Part shown: piece by piece, positions 16,553-25,741 of the stretch
Layout: each line of letters begins with the position of its first letter
Numbering within the stretch: position 1 is the stretch's first letter
Assembly (NCBI RefSeq): GCF_038594605.1
Contig: NZ_JBCFZM010000003.1
Location: forward strand, 528,963-592,962
Reading direction: 5' to 3'
Origin: Alteriqipengyuania bathyomarina_B
GTDB lineage: Bacteria > Pseudomonadota > Alphaproteobacteria > Sphingomonadales > Sphingomonadaceae
DNA: 64,000 nt
Position numbers and translations under genes: made by a program
Notes under the pieces: model-generated
Database searches by the model: none
Told to the model about the DNA's origin: nothing
What the model saw: only the letters and a program-made list of their open reading frames with translations

Positions 16553-19500
16553 ATGCCGTCAGACGAGGGTGCGTCCGCCCGGCGATTATCAGGCAGTCTT
16601 TGGGTGGTCGTCATTCTAACCCTCGCCTTCGGGCTGTTCGCCTGGATAGGCATCGGTTTGACGCGCGACAGTGGCCGTGTCGCGGCTCTGTGGATACCCA
16701 ATGCGATCGTGCTCGCCGCAGTTTTGCGGGCCGACAAGCGGACATCGATTCAGTTCATCGGTGCCGCATTCTTGGCGAACTGCGCTACCAATCTTCTGGC
16801 TGGCGATGGCATCGGATTGGCGATTGGCCTCAGCCTGACCAATACGGCGGAGGTGCTGCTGGCACTCGCCCTGCTCCATTATCTTAGCCCCGCACCGCTC
16901 GTGATGAGCAAGCTGGCCGATCTGTGCAAGCTTGTCGCCGCGAGCATCTTTGCTCCGATCTTGTCGGCTTGCCCGGCTGCGATCATCCTGGCTTCCCCGG
17001 GCTCCACTTTTTCGGCCGATGTCTGGCTCTCCTGGGTGGTGTCGGATGGCCTCGGCTTGCTGGTCGTCACACCGGTGATGCTGATCGCGATCGATGCCTG
17101 GCGAAATCGCCGCACACCAACCCGCGAAGAGCTGAGGGAATGGGCAATATTCGTGTCGATCGCGTCGGCTGTCTCCGTCGCGGTATTTGCGCAGACGCGG
17201 TATCCCTTCCTTTTCCTGGTCGGCCCTATCTCGATAGTGGCTGCCTTCCGTACCGGGGTTCTCGGCACCGCCGTCGCCGTGCTGATCATTTCCGTCATAG
17301 CGTGGATTGCGACCCTGTTCGGGTACGGTCCTGTCATGCTGGTCCGAGGCGACCTGTCGACGAAGCTGATCGTCCTGCAGCTCTTCATCGCCAGCACCTT
17401 TTTCATGGCCCTGCCCGTCGCATCGGCCCTGGCGGGGCTGGCGGGCATGCGACGCGAATTGCGCGAGAGCAGGGACACGGCGCAGTCGATTTTGCTGGGG
17501 ATGCGCGACGTCGTGTTTCGGGCGGACGCAGCAGGCCGATGGGTGTTTCTCAACCCCGCGTGGGAGGATCTTTCCGGCTACACGGTCGAGGAAAGCCTTG
17601 GCTGGCCAACCACCAAGCTGCTGACTGCTGAATCGCTGGAAGATGCTCGCGAAATCTATCCGAGAATTGCCTCGGGCGAGCTACTGGATTGCCAGCTGGA
17701 ACAAGTCTTCACGGATGCGGCCGGCGCGAGGCATGATATTGTGGTCAATGTCAGGCGCCTCGCCGACGAAGATGGCAACTTCGCAGGGACAGCGGGCAAT
17801 CTGCGCGATGTCACTCCCCAGAAAACCGCCGAACGACATCTGCGAGAAAGCGAAGAACGCTTTCGACTGCTGGCCGAAGCCGCCCCTGTCGGCATTTTCC
17901 GGACAGGTCCGGACAATCAGCTCGCTTATGTGAATTCTGCCTGGAGCCACATGTCGGGGCTCACCCTCGAGGACGCGCAAGACAGTGGCTGGACGAGCGC
18001 CATGACCCCTGAAGATGCAGAGCGGATCTCTGCAGGTTGGGCAAAAGCCACTGCGCTATCATCAGACTATCGTAGCGAGTTTCGCTGGCGGCACGCAGAC
18101 GGGGAAGAAACCTGGGTCGATGTGCTCGTTCAGCCTATCAGGCAAGCCGATGGCGAGGTCACTGGCTACATCGGCGTCTCGGTCGACATAACCGAGCGAA
18201 AGCAGATGGAATTCGAACTGAAAGAGGCCCGCCTGCGGGCCGAGGACGCAGCCAAGGCCAAATCGGCTTTCCTCGCGAACATGAGTCACGAACTTCGTAC
18301 GCCGATGAATGGTATTCTCGGCTTTGCCGATATCCTCCTCTCCGAACACCTGACCGAGCGTCAGCAGAGGCACGCGCAGTTAATCGCAGATTCGGGACGA
18401 GCGATGATGCGCCTGCTCAACGATATCCTCGACATCTCGAAGATCGAAGCGGGGCAGATGCAAATAGCCATCGAGCCGGTCGATGTTCGGCATAAACTGC
18501 TCAGCTGCGTGCGGCTGCTGAAACCGCTAGCAGCTCAGAAAGGCGTCCGACTGGATCTGGAGGTTTCCGAGCAGGTTCCCGCCCACATCGTTGGCGATCC
18601 GCACAGGCTGCGTCAGGTCGTACTCAACCTGGTCGGAAACGCGGTCAAGTTCACGCACGAGGGAAGCATTTCCCTGTGTGCCGACGTCGTGTCAGACGCA
18701 TCGAAACCCGTCTTGCGAATTTGCGTCTCCGACACGGGTATCGGGATCCCCGCAGACCGGATCGATGCCGTGTTCCAGAGTTTCGCACAGGCAGAGACCT
18801 CGACTGCACGCAGATATGGCGGGACCGGCCTGGGGCTGAGCATCAGCCAAAATCTGGTGGAGCTCATGAATGGGTCCATCTCGGTCGAGAGCAAAGAGGG
18901 GGAAGGGACGACCTTCACCGTCACCTTGCCTCTCGTCGAGGCGGACGTTCCGGAGCAGAGCTTCGATAGCGATGCGAGCGTCGAACCGGTCGAGGCGGGG
19001 TACACTGCGCGCGTGCTGGTCGCCGAAGACAACGACATCAACCAGGAGCTGATCACCGCTATGGGCAAGCGCATCGGGCTCGATCTCGAAATCGCCGAAA
19101 ACGGCGAGAAAGCAATTGAGCGAGTGATAGCGGCACGCGACGGCGGCAAGCGCTTCGATCTGGTGCTGATGGACGTCCAGATGCCGGTCGTTGATGGTCT
19201 GGAAGCCACGCGCAGATTGCGGGCTGCAGGGATCAATGCTGAAGAACTGCCGATCATCGCGATTACTGCGAATGCCTACGCAGAGGATATCAGGACCTGC
19301 CTGTTGGCCGGCATGCAAGCACACCTCGCGAAGCCCCTGAAATTGCAAGGTTTGCGCGAAATCCTCGATCGATGGGGCCCGCGCAAACCCGCTGCTTCGC
19401 GCAACGCTGCCGACATACAGATGCCGGCCTCACTGCTGGAAAAATACGGTGCTCGGAAGCAGAAGGTCCTGACAACGATCGAAGAAAGTCTGGGCGTAGA

Positions 19501-19690
19501 CCTGATCGACGAAGCTCGACTGGAGGAACTGAAGGAACTGCTGCACAAGCTTGCCGGAACCGCTGGGCTGTTTGGCGATGATCGCCTTGGCGAACTGGCG
19601 TCAAGGATCGAGCACGCACTTATCGCGGAGCCAGACCGGAGTGCCCAAATTCTCCGCGAGAATTTTCCGCGCTTTCGAGAAGCGAGCTAG
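16553..19690 (+). CDS. hybrid sensor histidine kinase (MASE1-PAS-PAS-HisKA-HATPase-REC-Hpt)
   Basis: A 1,045-residue membrane kinase. Residues up to about 300 hold eight or so hydrophobic helices of MASE1 type (AALWIPNAIVLAAVLRA). Two PAS domains follow (VFRADAAGRWVFLNPAWEDL; GIFRTGPDNQLAYVNSAWSH). The phospho-acceptor box is FLANMSHELRTPMNGILGFA, the ATP lid is VSDTGIGIPADRIDAVFQSF with GGTGLGLSI, the receiver has VLVAEDNDINQELI and the phospho-aspartate in LVLMDVQMPVVDG, and the Hpt histidine is in LHKLAGTAGLFGDD. The ATG at 16553 has GAGAGG upstream; a TTG at 16499 would extend it. It is a complete phosphorelay in one chain, with no response regulator beside it. Its stop shares CTAG with a reverse-strand remnant. 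Confidence 0.9.
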   Translation: MPSDEGASARRLSGSLWVVVILTLAFGLFAWIGIGLTRDSGRVAALWIPNAIVLAAVLRADKRTSIQFIGAAFLANCATNLLAGDGIGLAIGLSLTNTAEVLLALALLHYLSPAPLVMSKLADLCKLVAASIFAPILSACPAAIILASPGSTFSADVWLSWVVSDGLGLLVVTPVMLIAIDAWRNRRTPTREELREWAIFVSIASAVSVAVFAQTRYPFLFLVGPISIVAAFRTGVLGTAVAVLIISVIAWIATLFGYGPVMLVRGDLSTKLIVLQLFIASTFFMALPVASALAGLAGMRRELRESRDTAQSILLGMRDVVFRADAAGRWVFLNPAWEDLSGYTVEESLGWPTTKLLTAESLEDAREIYPRIASGELLDCQLEQVFTDAAGARHDIVVNVRRLADEDGNFAGTAGNLRDVTPQKTAERHLRESEERFRLLAEAAPVGIFRTGPDNQLAYVNSAWSHMSGLTLEDAQDSGWTSAMTPEDAERISAGWAKATALSSDYRSEFRWRHADGEETWVDVLVQPIRQADGEVTGYIGVSVDITERKQMEFELKEARLRAEDAAKAKSAFLANMSHELRTPMNGILGFADILLSEHLTERQQRHAQLIADSGRAMMRLLNDILDISKIEAGQMQIAIEPVDVRHKLLSCVRLLKPLAAQKGVRLDLEVSEQVPAHIVGDPHRLRQVVLNLVGNAVKFTHEGSISLCADVVSDASKPVLRICVSDTGIGIPADRIDAVFQSFAQAETSTARRYGGTGLGLSISQNLVELMNGSISVESKEGEGTTFTVTLPLVEADVPEQSFDSDASVEPVEAGYTARVLVAEDNDINQELITAMGKRIGLDLEIAENGEKAIERVIAARDGGKRFDLVLMDVQMPVVDGLEATRRLRAAGINAEELPIIAITANAYAEDIRTCLLAGMQAHLAKPLKLQGLREILDRWGPRKPAASRNAADIQMPASLLEKYGARKQKVLTTIEESLGVDLIDEARLEELKELLHKLAGTAGLFGDDRLGELASRIEHALIAEPDRSAQILRENFPRFREAS

Positions 19691-19990
19691 GCGGCCGCCT
19701 CTAACCTTGATTCTGCGGCATCGCACGAGCGACGGTGATATGCGTAAGTGGGGCCGAATTGATCGGTCGGCGTGGAAAGCGCCAGAGCGGAGTCAAACAA
19801 TTCTCGGGCCACCTTTACGGCGTCCTTGAGAATTCGCCGCCTTGAGCTTCCGACGCTCATTTTCCGCGATGGTCTCAATGGTTTCCTCACGCTGGCCATT
19901 AAGCTGACAGGCAATGCCGAGCGGGGCGATCATCGCAGTGAAAGCCGTTTCGCCGACGCCAACGATCAAAGGATCTAAGCTTTGTCAGAA
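19687..19990 (-). pseudogene. frameshifted remnant of an unknown gene
   Basis: Two reverse-strand frames join into one protein-like sequence. The first reads LDPLIVGVGETAFTAMIAPL, then GIACQLNGQREETIETIAEN and ERRKL. The second reads ILKDAVKVARELFDSALALS to a stop at 19687-19689. A frameshift lies near 19840. I do not recognise the family. No start codon is available for the first part. Confidence 0.35.
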
Positions 19991-20289
19991 AGGCATCACC
20001 AGAATTCGCTCTGTGCCTCTCAATAGTCATTGGGGTGCCCGACGGACTGCCAATTCATCTCGTCCACGAGCAAATAGTAGACAGGCCTTTGCAAGCTGTC
20101 GTTCAGAGTATGCGAGGCAAGGAGCAACGGTGGACACTTCAATCCGAATGACTGCTTCTGGGCGGCCAAGGCGCGGACACGAATGTCCGAAACTAGGGCG
20201 CACGGGCTGGGGGTTTGAAAGCGGCCAACATCCTCGCCCTCGCCGATGACGCCGCAGCGGCCGTGAGAGCATTGCATCCCAGCTGCCCG
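19991..20289. other. gap without a supported gene
   Basis: About 300 bp. Short frames on both strands show no family features, ribosome-binding site or consistent protein-like composition. It lies between two decayed genes and is probably degraded coding sequence. Confidence 0.4.
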
Positions 20290-21250
20290 CTAAAAACCGA
20301 CCACCCAGGCCTCGTCCGCCGGGGTCTTGCCCAGGGCGACCGCACTCCATGCCTACTTCACGGCATCATCGCCCTCCTCGCGGTGAATCGTCAGCCAGTC
20401 GCGCGATTTCAGCGCGGTGTCTTTCCAGAAGTCGTGCGCGCGCTTTTCGAACACGCCCGGGCCCCACTCCTTGCGGCGCTTCTGGATATGGCCGGGCGCA
20501 AAGAACACTTCGCTGCGTTCGCGGATGAAGCCGGGCGGCATGGTGTTCGCGTCGTAATGGGTGACGCCGACGTTGGACGTGTACTTCATGGCGTCGCTCA
20601 GATGCTCGTGCAGCCGCCCTAGCACGCCGCCATCGCCCGACATGTCGATGATGACGGTCGGAATACTCGCGTCGATATTGTCCAGCGCGTCGTAGGTCAG
20701 GGCCTCGTCGTAGAGACCCAGCTTTTCGACCGACGCCACGCTGCGGGGCGAGGTGACGCCGACGCTCCTGGGCGCAGACGCATCGGCGGAGATCGCATGG
20801 GCGCACCCGATCGCGGTCTTGGACGACGCGCTCAGCACGACGACCTGTCTGGCCCCGTACCAGTCATGGTCCTGCATGAAGTCGTAAATGCAGAAGGATG
20901 TCGCATAGAGCGGGAACAGCACCATGCGCGCATCGTCCAGGTCGCCATCGTAATCGGGCTCTGCGACGACACGGGTGTAGGAATTGTACACCGGCGGCAG
21001 CCCTGCGCGATGCTCCGCGCCATCGACGAAACGGCCTTCGCTGACCTTTCCCGGCTGCATGACGAGGTGGCTCGCCATGGGGAAGAAGCCGTAGATCCGC
21101 TCTCCGACCGGCACCTCCGGATGGGTGGATTCAACGATCTCGGCGAAACCCCATACGGGAATGACGCCCTCCCACTCGCTTTCGACCGGGAAGAACTTCC
21201 AGTATCCGATGCGCTCTCGCATCACGCCATAGGTGACGTTGTTGGCGGTC
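20290..21250 (-). pseudogene. DUF2855 family gene, 5'-truncated and fused to dctP
   Basis: From TANNVTYGVMRERIGYWKFF onward the reverse-strand frame is a DUF2855 protein (VWGFAEIVESTHPEVPVGER, YGFFPMASHLVMQPGKV, VVLSASSKTAIGCAHAI, VTHYDANTMPPGFI). The frame meets a TAG at 20353-20355 but continues in register as AWSAVALGKTPADEAWVVGF to a second TAG at 20290-20292, which looks like the ancestral end. The first roughly 50 residues of the family are missing. In their place the frame runs in from a TRAP binding protein gene. So it carries one truncation and one nonsense codon. The family's function is unknown to me. Confidence 0.75.
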
Positions 21251-22070
21251 ATGACGGGGACCGAAGCCTGCGCGGCTGCGCGCACCGCTTCCTTGCCGGC
21301 GGCGGAGAGCTTATCCCAGCTACGCTTGGACATGGCGAGAATTTCGGGTGCCATCACGGGGCGAGTGAGGCTGTAGACCGGCGCCACCTCGAAATGGCGC
21401 GAGCTTTCGTAAGACGGGAAGTTGTTCTCCGCCCCGTCGATCACGCCTTGCACCATGCCCTGGTACACTTCTCCATAGGCCATCGGGGTGGCATTGCCGC
21501 CCATCGCTTCGATCATGCTGACGAACAGATCGGACGTTCGCACCCAGATTTTCAGCCCCGCCATGTCTGCCGGTTCGCGCACCGGGCGGTCGACCGTATA
21601 GATCGAGCGCGCACCGCTGTCTTAGAACGCGAGGCCGACAAGGCCGTGCTGCGTGAGGCCGGACAGGATTGCACGGCCCGGCGCCCTGTCCATCGCCGCG
21701 CGCATGTGCGGGATCGACCGGAACAGGAAAGGCAGGGATGGGACGAGCGTCTCGGGTACGAGGACGTTGAGCGGCGCGGAGTTGATGCGGATGAAATCGA
21801 TGCCGCCCAACTGCGCCAGCTCCAGCGTGTCGCTCTGCCCGCCGAGCTGTTCGGAAGGGTAGACGTCGACCTTAAGCCGCCCCTCGGTGAGGCGGGCGAG
21901 CTCTTTGGCGAAGAAGCGCAGCGCCCGCACGGTCGGGTAGCTTTCCGGCTGGCTGTCCGCTGCCATCAGCGGTCGCGCGGCCGCGCGGTCGCGCTGCAGC
22001 CGCCCAGAGCGGCGGTAATGCCGAAGGCGCCGGCGCCCAGCATGGCGGACCGTCTGTTCAGGTGCAGCAT
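21251..22070 (-). pseudogene. dctP: TRAP transporter substrate-binding protein (DctP-type), broken
   Basis: The ATG at 22070 starts a lipoprotein-type signal (MLHLNRRSAMLGAGAFG, lipobox ALGGCSA). The frame then stops at 21966-21968, while the mature body continues in another frame (YPTVRALRFFAKELARLTEG, VDVYPSEQLGGQSDTLELAQ). A TAA at 21622-21624 stands where a tyrosine codon would be expected, and the same frame resumes with DSGARSIYTV, KIWVRTSDLFVSMIEAMGG and EVYQGMVQGVIDGAENN. The sequence passes into DUF2855 at about 21250. The membrane subunits DctQ and DctM are absent. In related clusters this protein would bind uronates for uptake; here it is dead. It begins 4 bp after uxuB. Confidence 0.8.
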
Positions 22071-22074
22071 GGGT

Positions 22075-23448
22075 TCAAGCCAGATCGCGCAGCTGCGCGA
22101 TAATGAAGGCGGTTTCCGTATCGGAAGGGCTCCATGGTGATTGCACGACCCCGGCCTTGCCGAACATGGTTGTGACCAGTTCGGCCCCGGACGCTTCGGC
22201 GCAGGCGTTTTGCAACGCGTCCGCCCGAGGATCGTCGACGACACGCACCTGCCCGCTCACATGATGCAGCCAGTGGGCGATGCCCGTCAGGATCGCTTCG
22301 CACAGGCCGGCGCGGTCGTTCCGCTCGGCCAGTACCTCAAGCCAGCGCTGGCCGATCTTCTGGCTGCCATCCATCGCGATCTGGTCGAGCCGATGATTGA
22401 GCGCCGGGTTCTCGAATCGCGTGACAAGCTGATCGGCGTAGGACGCAAGGTCCTGATCTTCGCCCGCATCGATGGTCGGCGCGGCTTCTTCCAGCATCAG
22501 GCGCTTCACCAGCGCGCGAAGCTTCGGATCGGCGATGGCCTGGTGCACGTAGGTGTGCCCATGATCGAGTCCGGCATAGGCGAGCAGCGAGTGCGCGCCG
22601 TTTAGCAGGCGCAGCTTGGCGGTTTCGTAGGGTGCAACGTCGTCCACGACCTGCACGCCCTGCTTTTCCCATGCAGGGCGCGGGCCCGCGAAGTCGTCTT
22701 CGATCACCCACTGGGTGAAGCCTTCGGTGAAGATGGCACCTTCGTCGCGCAGTCCGATGCGCTGCTCCAGCGCGTCGAGATCGTCGGCGGAGGGGGCAGG
22801 CACGATGCGATCCACCATGCTATCGGGCGTGGTGCAATTTTCGGCGAACCAATCGCGCAAGGTCGGTGCCTTCGCGTCGATCCATTCGCGCATCAGCCGG
22901 CCCAGCTGCTTGCCGTTGCCCGAAAGGTTGTCGCAGCTCAGCAGCGAGAGGCCGGGCAGGCCCGCATCGCGTCGCCGAACAAGCGCCTCGCACAAAATGG
23001 GATAGAAGCCCTCGCTCGCCAGCGTGAGATCGAGCGATCCGTCGGGCGCGCGGCAATAGCCCTTCTCGGTCACGGTGAAGGTGGCGAGATGGCATTCGGG
23101 CGACGCCAGCCGATCGACAATCGTATCGCGGTCGGGCCCGGCGACCAGCACTTCGCCGACCGAACCGATCACGCGCGTGTCGCTGCCTTCGTCCGAGCGC
23201 ACGGTGAGCGTATAAAGCCCATCCTGCGGATTGAGCTGCTCCGCAACCGTCGCCGAGCGCATGGAGACGCCGGTGATGCTCCACGCCTCATTCCCGGCGC
23301 GATTGCAGGCATCGGTGAACGCCGCTTGGTGCGCGCGGTGGAATGCGCCGATACCGAAATGCACGGCATGAAGTGCGCCGGACCGGTCGTAACCCGGTAC
23401 GCCGACGTTGCCGGGCAACCGGTCCTTGCTCGCTTCGGAAAGCCTCAC
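22075..23448 (-). CDS. uxuB: fructuronate reductase (mannitol dehydrogenase family)
   Basis: A 457-residue NAD-dependent polyol dehydrogenase. The N-terminal Rossmann region is AVHFGIGAFHRAHQAAFTDA, the central motif is LSLLSCDNLSGNGKQLGRLM, and the catalytic region is ETAKLRLLNGAHSLLAYAGL with the conserved lysine, asparagine and histidine. It would reduce D-fructuronate to D-mannonate. The GTG start overlaps the UxaC stop (GTGA), which fixes both start choice and coupling. UxaC produces its substrate and ManD, on the other side of the regulator, consumes its product, so the assignment is strong despite family breadth. Confidence 0.9.
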   Translation of the reverse strand: MRLSEASKDRLPGNVGVPGYDRSGALHAVHFGIGAFHRAHQAAFTDACNRAGNEAWSITGVSMRSATVAEQLNPQDGLYTLTVRSDEGSDTRVIGSVGEVLVAGPDRDTIVDRLASPECHLATFTVTEKGYCRAPDGSLDLTLASEGFYPILCEALVRRRDAGLPGLSLLSCDNLSGNGKQLGRLMREWIDAKAPTLRDWFAENCTTPDSMVDRIVPAPSADDLDALEQRIGLRDEGAIFTEGFTQWVIEDDFAGPRPAWEKQGVQVVDDVAPYETAKLRLLNGAHSLLAYAGLDHGHTYVHQAIADPKLRALVKRLMLEEAAPTIDAGEDQDLASYADQLVTRFENPALNHRLDQIAMDGSQKIGQRWLEVLAERNDRAGLCEAILTGIAHWLHHVSGQVRVVDDPRADALQNACAEASGAELVTTMFGKAGVVQSPWSPSDTETAFIIAQLRDLA

Positions 23449-24854
23449 AGCTTGTACGCCGCTTTGGCGAAGTTGTACGCAAGGTCCTGCGCAAGCTCGC
23501 CCGCTTCCCAATCCTCAAGCCGATGCTGTGCCACCAGCTCTGCGAGAAAACCGCAGTCGATCCGCCGCGCCAGATCATGCCGGGCGGGGATCGAGAGGAA
23601 CGCGCGCGTATCGTCGTTGAAGCCGACCGTGTTGTAGAAGCCGGCGGTCTCGGTGATCATTCGGCGATAGCGGCGCATGCCTTCCGGGCTGTCGTGGAAC
23701 CACCATGCGGGGCCCAGCTTAAGCACCGGATAGTGCCCGGCCAGTGGAGCCAGTTCGCGGGCATAGGTCGTTTCGTCGAGCGTGAAGACGATCACCGAAA
23801 GCCGCGTGTCGTTGCCGTACTTCGCCAGCAGCGGTTGCAGCGCGTGAACATATTCGGTGCGCACCGGAATATCGGCGCCCTTGTCCCGCCCGAACCGTTC
23901 GAAGAGCTGCGGATTGTGGTTGCGGAAAGAGCCGGGGTGGATCTGCATCACCAGCCCGTCGTCGAGGCTCATCCCCGCCATTTCGGTCAGCATCTGCGCG
24001 CGGAACAGCTCGGCATCGGCAGCGCTGACATCGTCGGCCTGCACCCGCGCGAACAGCTGTTCGCACTCGCCGGACGAGAGATCGGCCGTCTTCGCGGTCG
24101 GGTGGCCGTGATCGGTCGAGGTCGCGCCCATTTCGCGGAAGAATTCGCGCCGCTGGCGGTGCGCGGCGAGATAGCCCTTCCACGAAGTGCAATCCTCGCC
24201 GGTCAGCTCGCCGAGCTTGCGCAGGTTATCGCGGAAGCCTTCGAACTCGGGGTCGATGACCGGATCGGGCCGGTAGGCGGTGATGACGCGCCCGTTCCAG
24301 TCGCTCTCGCGGATCTGCGCGTGGTGTTCCAGCGTGTCGAGCGGGGCCTCGGTGGTGGCGATCACCTCGATATTGAACCGATCGAACAGGGCGCGCGGAC
24401 GGAACGCGTCCTGCTGCAGGCTGTCGGTGATACGGTCGTAGTAAAGGTCCGCCGTTTCGGCGGTCAGCATCTGGTCGAGATCGAAGACCTCGCTGAACAC
24501 CCAGTCGAGCCAGATGCGCGAGGGCGTACCGCGGAAAAGGTGATAGTTCGCGGCCAGCAGGCGCCATGCTTCGCGCGGGTCGGCGGCGGCCCCGCTTCCC
24601 GCAGGCGCCACACCCATGTCTTCCATCGCGATGCCCTGCGAATAGAGCATCCGCAGCACGTAGTGATCGGGCACCAGCAACAGCTCGGTCGCGTTGCCGA
24701 AACTCTCGTCAAGCGCGAACCACGAGGGGTCCGTATGGCCGTGCGGGCTGACGATCGGCAGGTCGCGCACGGACTTATACAGATCGCGGGCGATCGTCCT
24801 GATGGACGGATCGGCCGGGAACAGCCGATCGGGGTGAAGCTCAAGCTTGGGCAT
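23445..24854 (-). CDS. uxaC: glucuronate isomerase
   Basis: A 469-residue enzyme of full family length, starting MPKLELHPDRLFP. The metal-binding HxH is in LPIVSPHGHTDPSWF. Other family segments are RIWLDWVFSEVFDL, VIATTEAPLDTLEHH, MQIHPGSFRNHN and LKLGPAWWFHDSPEGMRRYR near the C-terminus. It isomerises D-glucuronate to D-fructuronate (and galacturonate to tagaturonate) in the cytoplasm. It lies 27 bp after the GntR regulator and is coupled to uxuB. Confidence 0.95.
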   Translation of the reverse strand: MPKLELHPDRLFPADPSIRTIARDLYKSVRDLPIVSPHGHTDPSWFALDESFGNATELLLVPDHYVLRMLYSQGIAMEDMGVAPAGSGAAADPREAWRLLAANYHLFRGTPSRIWLDWVFSEVFDLDQMLTAETADLYYDRITDSLQQDAFRPRALFDRFNIEVIATTEAPLDTLEHHAQIRESDWNGRVITAYRPDPVIDPEFEGFRDNLRKLGELTGEDCTSWKGYLAAHRQRREFFREMGATSTDHGHPTAKTADLSSGECEQLFARVQADDVSAADAELFRAQMLTEMAGMSLDDGLVMQIHPGSFRNHNPQLFERFGRDKGADIPVRTEYVHALQPLLAKYGNDTRLSVIVFTLDETTYARELAPLAGHYPVLKLGPAWWFHDSPEGMRRYRRMITETAGFYNTVGFNDDTRAFLSIPARHDLARRIDCGFLAELVAQHRLEDWEAGELAQDLAYNFAKAAYKL

Positions 24855-24881
24855 GGGGAATTTCCGTGTTGTCTGGCGCGC

Positions 24882-25637
24882 TCAGGCCGTCACGCGGGAG
24901 AAGCGTTCGCGGCGCGCCTGCATATTGCGCCGGGCTTCATCCACGGCGCGCTGTTCGGTGGCGAAAAGCAGGCTCTCGAGCACTTGGGAGAGATGCGCGC
25001 GCATCGCTTCGCGCGCGGCCTTCGGGTCTCTGGCCCTCAGGGCAGTGAGGATGGCCGTGTGTTCATCGACGATCGGCTTGATGTTGGCGTGGCGCGCCTT
25101 TTCATGCAGCAGCGCCGCCTCGCGCGATGTGTGGCGAAGGCCCCACAGACGCTCCACCGTGTCGAAGAGCGCGCTGTTGCGCGCGGCCTTGGCGATAGCG
25201 AGGTGGAAGGCGGCGTCCGCCTCTTCCTTGCCATCGGGCGTCTTGTTCTCTTCTTCGATCCGGTCGACCAGTTCCGCCAGCTCGCGCAGTTCCGCATCGG
25301 TGATCTGCGCGGCAGCAAGAGCAGCCACTTCGCTCTCGACCAGCAGGCGTGCCTCGGTCAGTTCGATGGCAGAGACATCCTGCCCGCCATCCTGCTCGGC
25401 TTCGCAGGCGGAGAGAACATAGACGCCAGAGCCGACGCGTACTTCGACCAGACCCTGCACCTCGAGCGCAATGATCGCTTCGCGAATGACCGGGCGGCTG
25501 ACTTCGAATTGCTCTGCCAGATCGCGCTCCGCCGGCAGGCGGCCACCGACAGGAAACTGACCGTCCTGGATCGCCGCGATCAATTTTCCCGCAATGTCTT
25601 TGTAGAGCCGCAGCGTGGACCGCATGTTGCGCTGCAT
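24882..25637 (-). CDS. GntR/FadR-family (FCD) regulator of uronate catabolism
   Basis: A 251-residue repressor. The winged helix reads RLPAERDLAEQFEVSRPVIR with EAIIALEVQGLVEVRVGSG, and the all-helical FCD sensor domain follows (DADAAFHLAIAKAARNS, EHTAILTALRARDPKAAREA). It is placed as the first gene of the uxaC-uxuB operon and divergent from manD, the usual position of ExuR/UxuR-like regulators that release DNA on binding fructuronate or mannonate. The ATG at 25637 is chosen because it gives the standard short arm before the helix-turn-helix; an ATG at 25625 is also possible. Confidence 0.88.
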   Translation of the reverse strand: MQRNMRSTLRLYKDIAGKLIAAIQDGQFPVGGRLPAERDLAEQFEVSRPVIREAIIALEVQGLVEVRVGSGVYVLSACEAEQDGGQDVSAIELTEARLLVESEVAALAAAQITDAELRELAELVDRIEEENKTPDGKEEADAAFHLAIAKAARNSALFDTVERLWGLRHTSREAALLHEKARHANIKPIVDEHTAILTALRARDPKAAREAMRAHLSQVLESLLFATEQRAVDEARRNMQARRERFSRVTA

Positions 25638-25671
25638 CTGGGAATACCTTTTGGACTTACCGATTGCTTGA

Positions 25672-25689
25672 AAATTGACAGACCAAAAT
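25672..25689 (+). promoter_or_regulatory. ExuR/UxuR-like operator candidate
   Basis: AAATTGACAGACCAAAAT in the divergent region between the GntR regulator and manD. It matches 13 of 18 positions of the E. coli ExuR/UxuR palindrome as I remember it (AAATTGGTATACCAATTT). A partial second half-site, TTTTGGAC, lies about 20 bases to the left. Confidence 0.4.
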
Positions 25690-25741
25690 GCGGGCGTCAA
25701 GGAGCGACTGCTCCATAGTAGCCTGGTTTTCGGGGTCCTGC

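Noticed and set aside
20797..22140. 447-codon + strand frame opposite the dctP/DUF2855 chimera
   Set aside because: Antisense shadow with arginine- and histidine-rich composition. The reverse strand carries the recognisable though broken proteins.
23343..25718. 791-codon + strand frame opposite uxuB, uxaC and the GntR gene
   Set aside because: Shadow of three well-supported reverse-strand genes. It spans gene boundaries, as a real gene would not.
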